A stretch of 64,000 nt of DNA from Thiomargarita sp. (lineage in GTDB: Bacteria; Pseudomonadota; Gammaproteobacteria; Beggiatoales; Beggiatoaceae), in the NCBI GenBank assembly GCA_020721005.1, contig DYNP01000001.1:124001-188000 (forward strand), in the 5' to 3' direction. Shown one piece after another: positions 26,458-34,994 of the stretch. The notes under the pieces are model-generated. The model saw only the letters and a list, made by a program, of their open reading frames with translations, made no database searches and was not told the origin of the DNA. Positions within the stretch are counted from its first letter, which is position 1. Every line of letters begins with the position of its first letter. The translations under genes and the position numbers were made by a program.

Positions 26458-27717
26458 ATGGCTATGACTACTTCTTTGAATACCTCCTGTTGTGAAGATG
26501 AACGAGAACCCAATACATTGTCCATAGAGGAGGCATTACAGTACATTAAAACTCAGTTACCCTCTTTTACAGATATTGAAAAAGTGGGACTGCAAGATGG
26601 TTTAGGCAGAATTTTGGCACATTCTATTCTTTCTCCCCTCAACCTTCCCCCTCATGATTGTGCGGCGATGGACGGTTATGCTTTGGCAGGTCAAACACTG
26701 TCCACGACCCAACAATATCGAGTGATCGGCAGTGCATTTGCAGGCAAACCTTTTCTCGGAACGGTGCGGGAAGGAGAATGTGTGCGAATCATGACCGGTG
26801 CCGTGTTGCCAGAAGGGACTGATACAGTGGTAATGCAAGAGCATGTAACCTGTCTGGAGGAAATAATACAACTGGGAACTGATGAGCACCCTCGACAACA
26901 TGTTCGTTACAAGGGAGAAGATCTGGCTCAAGGTCAAGTTGCGCTCCAGGCTGGGAAACCGTTATTGGCTGCAGAATTGGGACTGTTAGCCTCACTGGGC
27001 TTTGTAGAAATCACAGTAAAACGTCGTTTGCGAATAGCTTTCTTCTCAACAGGAGATGAATTGACTGCTCCCACTTCTGCATTGGAAAGGGGACATATTT
27101 ATGACAGCAATCGCACCACATTATATGCCATGTTGAAGCGATTGGGGGTAGAGCCTCTGGACATGGGAATTATTCCAGACGAACTGTCAACCTTGCAACA
27201 CGCTTTACGAATGGCCAGTGGTCAAGCAGAAGTCATTCTCACTTCTGGAGGAGTGTCAGTGGGAGAAGCCGATTTTGTCAAACAAGCACTGTCAGATTTG
27301 GGGAACATTCATTTTTGGAAGCTGGCGATCAAACCCGGCCGGCCTTTGGCCTTTGGTAAAATTCAAGACAGTTTATTTTTTGGACTGCCAGGAAATCCAG
27401 TGGCTGCCATGGTGGCCTTTTACCAACTGGTACAACCTGCCTTACAAACCATGATGGGAATTAAAATCAACATCCCCACTTGGAAAGTGCGTTGTACCTC
27501 CAAATTGGCAAAGAAACCCGGCCGCACAGAATTTCAACGTGGGCTGCTGAGTCAAACTGAGAATGGAGAATGGACAGTATGTAGCACCGGTGCTCAAGGT
27601 TCGGGAATGCTGCGATCTATGAGTGAAGGCAATTGTTTCATCATTCTGCCCCAAGAGCAAGGACGTGTGCAAATCAATGATTGGGTGACCGTACAACCTT
27701 TTTGGGGTCTGATTTAA
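26458..27717 (+). CDS. moeA: Molybdopterin molybdenumtransferase
   Basis: Inserts molybdate into adenylylated molybdopterin. 419 residues. The N-terminal MoeA domain shows LPPHDCAAMDGYALAG and RIMTGAVLPEGTDTVVMQEH. The MoaB/MogA-like domain has FFSTGDELTAP, HIYDSNRTTLYAMLKRLG and LTSGGVSVGEADFVKQAL, then LFFGLPGNPVAAMVAF. Domain IV is the C-terminal beta barrel. Start at 26458 behind AAGGTAA; a second in-frame ATG follows two codons on and is as good. No other moa/mob gene is in the window. Confidence 0.96.
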   Translation: MAMTTSLNTSCCEDEREPNTLSIEEALQYIKTQLPSFTDIEKVGLQDGLGRILAHSILSPLNLPPHDCAAMDGYALAGQTLSTTQQYRVIGSAFAGKPFLGTVREGECVRIMTGAVLPEGTDTVVMQEHVTCLEEIIQLGTDEHPRQHVRYKGEDLAQGQVALQAGKPLLAAELGLLASLGFVEITVKRRLRIAFFSTGDELTAPTSALERGHIYDSNRTTLYAMLKRLGVEPLDMGIIPDELSTLQHALRMASGQAEVILTSGGVSVGEADFVKQALSDLGNIHFWKLAIKPGRPLAFGKIQDSLFFGLPGNPVAAMVAFYQLVQPALQTMMGIKINIPTWKVRCTSKLAKKPGRTEFQRGLLSQTENGEWTVCSTGAQGSGMLRSMSEGNCFIILPQEQGRVQINDWVTVQPFWGLI

Positions 27718-27757
27718 GTAAGGAAGGTTAAGGCGTGTCATCAAATAATAGCAACCT

Positions 27758-27790
27758 CAGGACTGCAAGTCCTTTAAAGACTGGCGGTCC
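27758..27790 (+). terminator. Hairpin downstream of moeA
   Basis: AGGACTGCAAGTC (27758-27770) pairs with GACTGGCGGTCCT (27778-27790) with three mismatches or wobbles over a 7-nt loop, 40 nt past the moeA stop, followed by AATTAAAA rather than a T-run. Confidence 0.4.
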
Positions 27791-28318
27791 TAATTAAAAA
27801 TCAAACGCTTAATCACGGCTTGATACTCCGATGTTTCAACTACAAATAATCCTGAATTGTGATACAAAAAACGCGTCACAACCCAACCTGCTATTACATA
27901 GTCTGGCAAGCTTTAGTGGGACTGCCTATTTTGGTAAAAGATTGTCATGGCTCTGATACTATGTCAATTAAGTATAACTTATTCAAGTGAGGGAACTACG
28001 CTTGTTATAATGACTGATTTTAGGTAAACTGACCCCATAATGATGCCAAAACTGCGAACAATTTCTACAATTAGATCCTCTTAAGCCGCTGAATTTCTAT
28101 AAAAATCGACGGAATAAACAAAAGTGTCATCCCTTAAAAGGATAATTGAATTGCTCATTTCAGATTCCTCCTACTCTAAGGAAGGAAACTATTTCCCTCA
28201 CCCCCCCTCCTTTTTATCCTAAGGAGGGGAAGTTCTGGCCCCAGTTTAAAAAAAATTAAAATCAAGCTTCCGGCCAGTTCACTTACCCTTTTCTATCATT
28301 TGGGACCATTAAGCCATT
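27791..28318. other. Gene-free stretch upstream of rnfD
   Basis: About 530 nt with no convincing frame on either strand. It contains purine/pyrimidine-rich inverted segments near 28165-28230 (GGAAGGAAAC, CCTCCTTTTTATCCTAAGGAGG), a form of the short CCTCCTT/AAGGAGG palindromes found elsewhere in the window. No Rnf remnant was recognised. An rnfD promoter must lie here, but no strong match stood out. Confidence 0.6.
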
Positions 28319-29359
28319 ATGCAATTTAAAACTTCTTCTTCCCCCTACTTTCATCGCGATTCTCAAGATTCCCCTCATAATGTAGCCATTCTTATGCACC
28401 GAGTCTTGTATGCTCTGATACCCGGCATTGCAACTTACGTATGGTTTTTCGGTTGGGGAATTGTCATCAACCTGATTCTAGCCAGCTTGACGGCCTTGAT
28501 TTGTGAAGCTTTTCTACTCAAATTACGACACTATCCCTTACGACCCTTCCTAACCGATGGCAGTGCTTTGGTCACCGCCTGGCTGCTGGCTTCTGCCCTG
28601 TCCCCCTTAGTCCCCTGGTGGGTCGTGGTCATAGGTAGCGCTTTCGCAATCATCTTTGTCAAACACCTATATGGAGGATTGGGGAACAACCTGTTCAATC
28701 CTGCAGTGGCCGGTTATGCCGTCCTCTTGATCTCATTCCCTTCCGAAATGAGCCACTGGCCGGGACTCTCTTCCCTGGGTGGATTTTACCCCAGTTTTAT
28801 AGACAGTCTCAACCTCAGCTTCACTGGACACACCTTGGGCGGTTTGGCAGTCGATGCCGTCAGCAGCGCCACTCCCTTAGATATAGTTCGCACTGAACTT
28901 AAACAATTTTACACCTTGGGAGAAATTTGGAAATCTCCACTATTTGGCTATTTAGGCGCTCGCGGTAACGAAATCATCGCCGGTATCTTTCTGTTGGGCG
29001 GACTATGGCTGATCTATACCAAAGTGATCACCTGGCATATTCCAGTGGCAGTGCTGGGCGGCCTATTTATGTGTGCTGGTTTATTTTACCTGATTGATTC
29101 CGATATCTATCCCTCTCCCCTATTTCATATGTTCACTGGGGGTGCTGTCATCGGCGCCTTCTTCATTGCCACCGATCCAGTCACCGCAGCCACCTCTTTG
29201 CAAGGTCGATTAATCTATGGTATTGGCATTGGTCTGCTTATCTATATTATTCGCACTTGGGGCAGTTATCCCGACTCCATTGCCTTTGCTGTGTTATTAA
29301 TGAATATGGTCGCGCCCCTGATTGACTATTACACTCAACCCCGCGTGTTTGGATATTAA
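28319..29359 (+). CDS. rnfD: Rnf electron transport complex subunit D
   Basis: Polytopic NqrB/RnfD-family subunit of the ion-translocating ferredoxin:NAD oxidoreductase. 346 residues with about nine hydrophobic helices. The covalent FMN site is Thr185 in VSSATPLD, the family motif usually written SGATPLD. FNPAVAGYAVLL, FTGGAVIGAFFIATDPVTAAT and TDGSALVTAWLLASALSPL are typical. rnfG begins 4 nt downstream, in standard D-G order. rnfABC are not upstream and rnfE is not downstream, so the operon is split or reduced in this genome. Confidence 0.93.
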   Translation: MQFKTSSSPYFHRDSQDSPHNVAILMHRVLYALIPGIATYVWFFGWGIVINLILASLTALICEAFLLKLRHYPLRPFLTDGSALVTAWLLASALSPLVPWWVVVIGSAFAIIFVKHLYGGLGNNLFNPAVAGYAVLLISFPSEMSHWPGLSSLGGFYPSFIDSLNLSFTGHTLGGLAVDAVSSATPLDIVRTELKQFYTLGEIWKSPLFGYLGARGNEIIAGIFLLGGLWLIYTKVITWHIPVAVLGGLFMCAGLFYLIDSDIYPSPLFHMFTGGAVIGAFFIATDPVTAATSLQGRLIYGIGIGLLIYIIRTWGSYPDSIAFAVLLMNMVAPLIDYYTQPRVFGY

Positions 29360-29363
29360 ACCC

Positions 29364-29975
29364 ATGTTAATTCAAAAAATGTTACACTCAGCCGGCATGT
29401 TGACCTTATCTGCTTTATTGGGAGGGGGGTTAGTTGCCTTCAGTTTTGAAGTGACCGATCAACAAATTCAAGCCAATCAACGAGCGGCCTTATTGCGCGG
29501 TTTAAATGAAATTCTCCCCGCAGAACGTTATGATAATGACCTGTTTACCGATCTAAGTTACGTGCAAAATCAGACTCTATTGGGCACTGAAAAACCGGTG
29601 ATTGTCTACCGCGCCCGTAAAGCCGGTCACCCGGTGGCAGCCATTCTTACTCCCAGCGCTCCAGATGGCTATAATGGGGAAATTCGATTGTTAGTGGGAA
29701 TCAATTATCAAGGACAATTGGAGGGAGTCAGAATAGTATCGCATCAAGAAACTCCCGGTTTGGGCGATTGGATAGAATTGCGCCGATCGAAATGGATTTT
29801 AAATTTCAAGGACCGTTCCCTGCAAAATCCCTTGTCAAATCAATGGCTGGTCAAACGAGATGGGGGAATATTTGATCAATTCACCGGAGCAACAATCACG
29901 CCCAGAGCCGTGGTTAAAGCAGTTAAAAACAGCCTTTTATTCTTTCAAAGTTACCGGGACCAGATTTTCAAGTGA
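29364..29975 (+). CDS. rnfG: Rnf electron transport complex subunit G
   Basis: Membrane-anchored flavoprotein subunit of Rnf. From MLIQKMLHSAGMLTLSALLG the 203 residues show one N-terminal membrane helix and a periplasmic FMN-binding domain with ILTPSAPDGYNGEIRLLVGI, HQETPGLGDWIE and the flavinylation motif TGAT (174-177) in DQFTGATITPRAVV. The frame is open further upstream into rnfD, but the ATG at 29364 is the natural start. An intrinsic terminator follows 44 nt after the stop. Confidence 0.93.
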   Translation: MLIQKMLHSAGMLTLSALLGGGLVAFSFEVTDQQIQANQRAALLRGLNEILPAERYDNDLFTDLSYVQNQTLLGTEKPVIVYRARKAGHPVAAILTPSAPDGYNGEIRLLVGINYQGQLEGVRIVSHQETPGLGDWIELRRSKWILNFKDRSLQNPLSNQWLVKRDGGIFDQFTGATITPRAVVKAVKNSLLFFQSYRDQIFK

Positions 29976-30018
29976 TTTCTCACGTCAATCCACAGGTACG
30001 TAATTAAGGGAAAAAAGG

Positions 30019-30046
30019 ACCGGTCTCATTAGACCTGACCGGTTTT
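30019..30046 (+). terminator. Rho-independent terminator after rnfG
   Basis: ACCGGTC (30019-30025) and GACCGGT (30037-30043) form a stem followed by TTTT, with an A-rich run before it; an alternative inner pairing GGTC/GACC exists. Position and form are those of an intrinsic terminator. Confidence 0.75.
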
Positions 30047-30093
30047 AAAAACAGGTTAGGTTTTGCAACCTTAATTACGATTCAATAGACCTT

Positions 30094-30808
30094 TTGCAAA
30101 AGTAAATGATGAGATACGAAAAAAAATAAAAGGGAAATCCCCGTTGGAGTGGAGGCTTTAGCCGGAGTAGAGGCTCTAGAAAGTACCTTGAAGTGGAGGC
30201 TTTAGCCGGAGTAGAGGCTCTAGAAAGTACCTTGGAGTGGAGGCTTTAGCCGGAGTAGAGGCTCTAGAAAATACCTTGGAGTGAAGGCTTTAGCCGGAGT
30301 AGAGCTCTAGAAAGTCCCTTGGAGTGGAGGCTTTAGCTGGAGTAGAGGCTCTAGAAAATACCTTGGAGTGGAGGCTTTAGCCGGAGTGGGGCTCTAGAAA
30401 GTACCTTGGAGTGGAGGCTTTAACCGGAGTAGAGTTCTAAAAAGTACCTTGGAGTGGAGGCTTTAGCTGGAGTAGAGGCTCTAGAAAATACCTTGGAGTG
30501 GAGGCTTTAGCCGGTCAGCCGTAGGCATCACCCCGCATACACGAATTGCAAGGGCCTACCGCTGGCCGGCTAAAGCCTCCACTCCAAAGTTTCCACCCCA
30601 AAGTTTCCACTCCAAAGTCTCCACCCCAAAGTTTCCACTCCAAAGCCTCCACTCCAAAGTCTCCACTCCAAAGTCTCCACTCCAAAGTCTCCACCCCAAA
30701 GTCTCCACCCCAAAGTCTCCACCCCAAAGTTTCCACTCTAAAGTTTCCACTCCAACGTACCTTAACTGATGGGCAATTTTCACTTTTTCATGATCGCATA
30801 CTTTTGCA
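30094..30808. repeat. Hairpin repeat family, locus D: compound element with two tandem arrays
   Basis: The element is bounded by TTGCAAAAGTA (30094) and its inverse TACTTTTGCA (ends 30808). From 30146 a 43/44-nt unit (GGAGTGGAGGCTTTAGCC plus GGAGTAGAGGCTCTAGAAAG...) is repeated eight times; the ninth left arm (30495) enters the hairpin loop (CCCCGCATACACGAATTGCAA) and the right arm ends at 30595. A 14-nt unit AAAGTCTCCACTCC (variants) then repeats about 11 times to 30753. It occupies most of the rnfG to Uma2 gap; the rest of 29976-30822 holds only the terminator. Confidence 0.9.
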
Positions 30809-30822
30809 GGAAATTTAATATT

Positions 30823-31386
30823 ATGATTGAAATACAACAAGTTAGCATGGAAGACTATTTGGACGCTGAGGAATTGACTTTGGGTCAAAATGAGTATCTA
30901 AATGGACATGTTTACCCCCTCTCCAGTCCCCATGAACGTCATAACCTGATCGTGGGCAATCTGTATTATCACTTGCGAACCGCTACTCGGGGCAGTCGTT
31001 GCAAGGTGTTCATGAGCACCATGAAATTGCGGATCAATGAGCGCTCTACCTTTTATTACCCGGACTTGATGGTATGCTGTGACTCTGAGGATAACCATAA
31101 TTTGTACAAAAGTCGTCCTTTTCTCATTGCTGAGGTGCTGTCTACAACCACTGAAGTGATTGATCGGCGTGAAAAATTGATCGCCTACCAAGATATTCCC
31201 GGTTTACAATATTATTTTTTAATTGCCTCGCATCAGATGCAAGCAGATTATTATCAACGAACTGGGGATGGCAGTTGGTCTGGGACTCGTTTGGAACATG
31301 ACAACATTGTGGAAATTGACTGTCCAGGGGCAAAGACTATTTTTTTATGCCTGAATGATTTTTATCAAGAGGTTCCCATGCCCTAA
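30823..31386 (+). CDS. Uma2-family (DUF820) putative endonuclease
   Basis: Restriction-endonuclease-like fold protein of 187 residues. Catalytic-type positions are Asp81 in YYPDLMV and Glu104 in LIAEVLSTTTEVIDRREKL, with Lys118. The N-terminal EIQQVSMEDYLDAEE and LNGHVYPLSSPHERHN are typical of this expanded family in cyanobacteria and Thiotrichales; function is not established. The ATG at 30823 was chosen; the longer frame runs into the repeat array. It lies 14 nt past the right end of the repeat element. Confidence 0.85.
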   Translation: MIEIQQVSMEDYLDAEELTLGQNEYLNGHVYPLSSPHERHNLIVGNLYYHLRTATRGSRCKVFMSTMKLRINERSTFYYPDLMVCCDSEDNHNLYKSRPFLIAEVLSTTTEVIDRREKLIAYQDIPGLQYYFLIASHQMQADYYQRTGDGSWSGTRLEHDNIVEIDCPGAKTIFLCLNDFYQEVPMP

Positions 31387-31548
31387 GTTGGGTTGTGGCA
31401 CAAAAAATATGTGTAACCCAATTTACTTGGCATTCTCTTATTTAGTGCGAAGTGTTATACACCTTTTAGAGTTGACTGGATGACGACGCAAAAGACACAG
31501 TTATCCATTTTGCGCGGACTAAGGTAGATAATTCCGAAAAAGACATGT

Positions 31549-32610
31549 TTATTTCCCTTCTTTTAGGGATGAGATTGGCTTGGGCAATACTCGCAAACTG
31601 ATGATGAGATTTTTTGCATACTGTCCAGTGCCCACTTCGGTTTTAACATCTTCAAACAGTGGACTTTCTTCATAGGTTTTCACGAAGAAAATAGGATCGG
31701 GTTGTTCCATTTCAATGGTAAAACTCAGGCGACCTGCTCGATATAGCCAATGGACCATCAGAGCTCCAGAAGGTAAATGTTGTAGAACATAGCTGAGCAA
31801 TTCCAGTTGACTGGGATAGGTGTCAAATTGACTGATTTCTTGAATATGTTGTTGTTCCAACAAGGCTTGGTTGCGACTGGCTAATAAAGGAGCGACTTTT
31901 TCCCCCAATTGTTCAATTTGTTGTTCCACCTGCGATATTGCAGTTTGCCATTGCCAAATTCTCACAGTGTACCAAGTCAATGATACCGTCATTGCGATAC
32001 TGATCCCTAATACAGCTAAGCGCAGACCCAAAGCCAAGTGGGCTTGACTGGTTTTATGGCGCCCCCAAGGTCGTTTTGACAGGGGAATTTCTAGGGGTTC
32101 CGGGCGTTCGATTTGAGCGGCCAGGCCATGGGCTCGTTGAAAACGGTCCCATTCTGTTTGAGAGGGCAGTTGGAGCCACCAACGGCTGCCGATCAGTTGT
32201 CCGTCTTTCCAAATTTGTCCCTCAATTCCTTCCAAACAGGATACCAAACAGAGATTGTCGCGACTGGATGGCGGACGCAATATCGTTTCTGGCAGTACTT
32301 TAACCTTTTTAAGTACTAATTCTTTTTGTAAGTTGAATTGTTGATCTTGGTCCCAAATCCAAACTTGCACTTGAGTCCCTTGCCAAACTTGGTAGCTGCC
32401 CGGGTTGGCAAAGGGACTCCATTGTTGAATTTGAAGTTTTAACACACTGTCCCGGCGATTGAGGGGAATGTCAGTTAGTTTGAACAGTCGATAGTGACAG
32501 AGACTGCGGGCAATGATCCATTCGGGTTGATTTCTTTTGGGATGAGTGGGGGTGATCAGCTCATGGCGCTGTTGTAGGTAGCGGTTGGCTAAGGAAGTCG
32601 ATTTGAACAT
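31549..32610 (-). CDS. GspL/PilN-like type II secretion assembly protein
   Basis: A 353-residue protein with an actin-like cytoplasmic N-terminal part (about 1-190), one membrane helix near 200-220 (LRLAVLGISIAMTVSLTWYT), then a coiled coil (225-260) and a periplasmic ferredoxin-like domain. This is the architecture of GspL, with the PilN-type C-terminal part. It overlaps the end of the GspK-like gene by 50 nt, unusually long, and no alternative Met exists in the first 100 codons. Other gsp genes are not adjacent. The T2SS assignment rests on architecture and on its neighbour. Confidence 0.7.
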   Translation of the reverse strand: MFKSTSLANRYLQQRHELITPTHPKRNQPEWIIARSLCHYRLFKLTDIPLNRRDSVLKLQIQQWSPFANPGSYQVWQGTQVQVWIWDQDQQFNLQKELVLKKVKVLPETILRPPSSRDNLCLVSCLEGIEGQIWKDGQLIGSRWWLQLPSQTEWDRFQRAHGLAAQIERPEPLEIPLSKRPWGRHKTSQAHLALGLRLAVLGISIAMTVSLTWYTVRIWQWQTAISQVEQQIEQLGEKVAPLLASRNQALLEQQHIQEISQFDTYPSQLELLSYVLQHLPSGALMVHWLYRAGRLSFTIEMEQPDPIFFVKTYEESPLFEDVKTEVGTGQYAKNLIISLRVLPKPISSLKEGK

Positions 32611-33607
32611 GATGAGGAGTTTTCTCAGTGTAAACAGGTAGAAGTCGCAATTCCATTTGGTAGTTGATCAGCCAAGGTTTTTCTCCTTTATCTTTGATTG
32701 CAAAGCGAATTTGTTTCATGCGTTGTCCTTCGGCAATCCATAAAGTCATTCTCAGAAATCCGGAAGCATAGTAATTGGTGTCTAATTCATTCATTTCGCC
32801 TAAACTGCCCATCAATTGATGGATTTCTGTGCTGCGATAAAATGGGGTTTGTTCCCTGGCTTCTATCAGATAGCGGCTACTTTCAAGGTCAAAATTGTAG
32901 GTGGCTTGTAATACTTCAAGTGGTGCTGTATTAAAGTTAGGATAGACCGTGGTACTGGTATCAGTCAACTGGGATAGAGCGTAATCTTTCCAAAGTGGTA
33001 ACTGTTCGGCCCATTCTAAAACGCGTTGTGCTTCCAAAGGATTTGTCAAGTGGCGATTGGTGGGCGGGAGCAAACCGGCTTGTTGGTAGTGGGAGGCTTC
33101 TGCTCCATTTAGACGGTGTAAGTCATCTAAATCAATGTAATCTTTTAACTTGGCCACTAAGCCATCTTGCAATTGCGAGGAAATGCCCAAGACGCCTAAA
33201 AAACGTTTTAAAATTGGCTCTGGCATAATGTTCAAGTTGATCAATCCTCCCAAGTCTTGTAGCGCAAAATAAGCTGAGCCCATTCCTTTATAAGGTCGAT
33301 CATCCAGTTTGAGTTCCGTACCGCGAGCCGGGTCATCTTGATAGCTGTAAAGGCGTTGGGTCAGTATATCCGCTTGATCGGATAAAGGGACGGTGAGGCC
33401 TGCAATGGTGAAACGTTGGGTGGAGAGTAGGTAGAATAGACTGTTCCGAGTACTGACCATGTCAATTTCTCCCTGCAATTGAGTTTGCAATTGTTGAGCA
33501 ATGCTCAAAGTGCGTTGACTCCATAGAGCAAAAAATCCTACGGCAATACCCATCGCCGCCATCAACCATAACGTGGTGACTAAAATAAAACCTCGCTGAT
33601 ATTTCAT
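32561..33607 (-). CDS. GspK-like type II secretion minor pseudopilin
   Basis: Begins MKYQRG|FILVTTLWLMAAMG: a short basic leader, a prepilin peptidase site after Gly6 and a hydrophobic helix. The fifth mature residue is Thr, not Glu; lack of Glu5 is the hallmark of GspK, which caps the pseudopilus tip. The 348-residue size and the segment FALQDLGGLINLNIMPE, with NFNTAPLEVLQATYNFDLES later, agree with the GspK fold. Downstream is the GspL-like gene. No GspC-J or secretin is in the window. Confidence 0.78.
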   Translation of the reverse strand: MKYQRGFILVTTLWLMAAMGIAVGFFALWSQRTLSIAQQLQTQLQGEIDMVSTRNSLFYLLSTQRFTIAGLTVPLSDQADILTQRLYSYQDDPARGTELKLDDRPYKGMGSAYFALQDLGGLINLNIMPEPILKRFLGVLGISSQLQDGLVAKLKDYIDLDDLHRLNGAEASHYQQAGLLPPTNRHLTNPLEAQRVLEWAEQLPLWKDYALSQLTDTSTTVYPNFNTAPLEVLQATYNFDLESSRYLIEAREQTPFYRSTEIHQLMGSLGEMNELDTNYYASGFLRMTLWIAEGQRMKQIRFAIKDKGEKPWLINYQMELRLLPVYTEKTPHHVQIDFLSQPLPTTAP

Positions 33608-34020
33608 ATCGTTATCTCAATCCTCAAGTTGCTGCTTATTATTCAATATTGGGTTATCTGCGCGGACAATATCCAAAATTTTTGCCAACTTTATACCTTG
33701 TAATCGTAATCCACAATTTATACACGCTTTAAATGGGCAAGTTAGCAAGGTAAAATAATCCCTTGATCTCCACTGACAGCCACTTGAAACAGGCTATCCT
33801 TACGCCTTGAGCTGTTAGATTTCTTAACCGATTGATTACCAAGAACCCAATTTGAACTCTCCACTCTCTAACTAAAGAAGAGAAACACTCCTTTTCTTCT
33901 ACTTTTGAGAAGGGTCAGAAGGAAGTTGACCGTCATTTATCCTGCCTTGATGAGAGAAGAAATACCTTATCACGTCCTCTGACCCTAAAATTATAAACTT
34001 AATATAAGGATTTTGCACCA
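33608..34020. other. Gene-free stretch upstream of the cold-shock-like gene
   Basis: Divergent promoter region of 413 nt without a credible gene. GGGTCAGA (33912-33919) and TCTGACCC (33978-33985) form a distant inverted repeat, and GAAGAGAAA...TTTTCTTC a nearer one, so a structured leader for the cold-shock-like gene is possible. Confidence 0.5.
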
Positions 34021-34419
34021 ATGATACCTCAAAAGAAACGCACTTATGGGCGGATTCGAGCGATTAATACGACAAAGGATTGTGGTACTGTCCGTTGTGA
34101 AAACGGATATGACCTATTCCTGCATTTTCGCAGTGCCTACCTGGCCCAAAGTGGCGAAAAGTGTGAGTTAATAGTTAACCAAGAGATTAGTTTCCTACTG
34201 GACAAAGAGAAGGGCCGAAAGATCGCCACTGATATTGTTGTGTATGAGGACAGTACTCAGCCTAAATCCGAAGAGGAAAAGTACTACGATCCCAATGAGG
34301 AAAAATATGTACCTGAACCAGTGGTTACTGCTGCTTGCGGGGATGATGATGGAGGATGGGAAAACCTTGCAGAGACCAGTCCGTTAGACGACTATCTAGA
34401 CAAGCCCGGGACCCCTTGA
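34021..34419 (+). CDS. Cold-shock-like OB-fold protein with acidic tail
   Basis: The first 75 residues resemble a cold-shock domain: YGRIRAINTTKDCGTVRCEN, then DLFLHFRSAYLAQSG (RNP2-like), then ISFLLDKEKGRKIATDIVVYED. The RNP1 aromatic motif is degenerate. Residues 80-132 form an acidic, probably disordered tail (SEEEKYYDPNEEKYVPEP, DDDGGWENLAE). A nucleic-acid chaperone role is likely but unproven. AAGGA precedes the ATG. The next gene, on the same strand 147 nt on, encodes the zinc/RelE-like protein. Confidence 0.65.
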   Translation: MIPQKKRTYGRIRAINTTKDCGTVRCENGYDLFLHFRSAYLAQSGEKCELIVNQEISFLLDKEKGRKIATDIVVYEDSTQPKSEEEKYYDPNEEKYVPEPVVTAACGDDDGGWENLAETSPLDDYLDKPGTP

Positions 34420-34566
34420 TTTCTGATCCAACTTGACTGTCAACCTCTCTGAAATTCAAGGATAACTTTCCACACCCCATACAAATAGCTCAGTTTATCT
34501 CATCCCACATTTGCCTTTGGGATTGAATCTCAAAGGCTATTTTCTAACTAATAGGAGTATTTTACA

Positions 34567-34947
34567 ATGGCCGGCAGAAAAAAGATTTTCCCTTGTGGAC
34601 ACGCAGGTTATGGTAAATTCTGTCACAAATGCAAACAAGTCGAAGACGAAAAAACTGAAAAAGAAGATTGGAACAATCTGTTTTCCAGTGACGAAGTCAA
34701 TCTCAGGGAACTTCCCAATAAACACCTGGTCCTGAAAGCCCGCAAAATCATCCAATCAGTGATTTCCGGCGCTCCTTATCAAAACTTCGGGGGCAAAAAA
34801 ATGAACTATGATAGGCGAGTCATTTCTGTACCTATCAATGCGGATTACCGAGTCCTATTCAAAGAAACCGAACAAGGACTTAAACCGTTTGAGGTACTTT
34901 CTCACGAAGAATACAACCGCAAAAAACCGGGAGCCTCCAAAGTCTAA
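34567..34947 (+). CDS. Zinc-ribbon protein with RelE/ParE-like C-terminal domain (DUF7682-like)
   Basis: 126 residues. A short N-terminal metal site C10-x-H12...C19-x2-C22 in [17 protein letters not shown] resembles the DUF7682 zinc-binding family as I recall it. After an acidic linker, residues 55-120 look like a RelE/ParE-type fold: [12 protein letters not shown], then [18 protein letters not shown] and [16 protein letters not shown] lies before the ATG. No catalytic RelE residues can be confidently assigned. Pairing with the upstream cold-shock-like gene suggests an RNA-related module; this is inference. Confidence 0.6.
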   Translation: MAGRKKIFPCGHAGYGKFCHKCKQVEDEKTEKEDWNNLFSSDEVNLRELPNKHLVLKARKIIQSVISGAPYQNFGGKKMNYDRRVISVPINADYRVLFKETEQGLKPFEVLSHEEYNRKKPGASKV

Positions 34948-34994
34948 CCCCCCTCCCACCTTTCATAACTCTCTCTTACTCGACACGCGCTGGC

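Noticed and set aside
30146-30753. CRISPR array
   Set aside because: The 44- and 14-nt units are contiguous without unique spacers, and no cas genes are present.
30515-30888. Open frames of 73-110 codons across the tandem arrays (WRLWGGDFGVETLE-type repeats)
   Set aside because: They arise from the 14-nt repeat read in frame; no ribosome site, no family, and the repeat explains the periodic protein.
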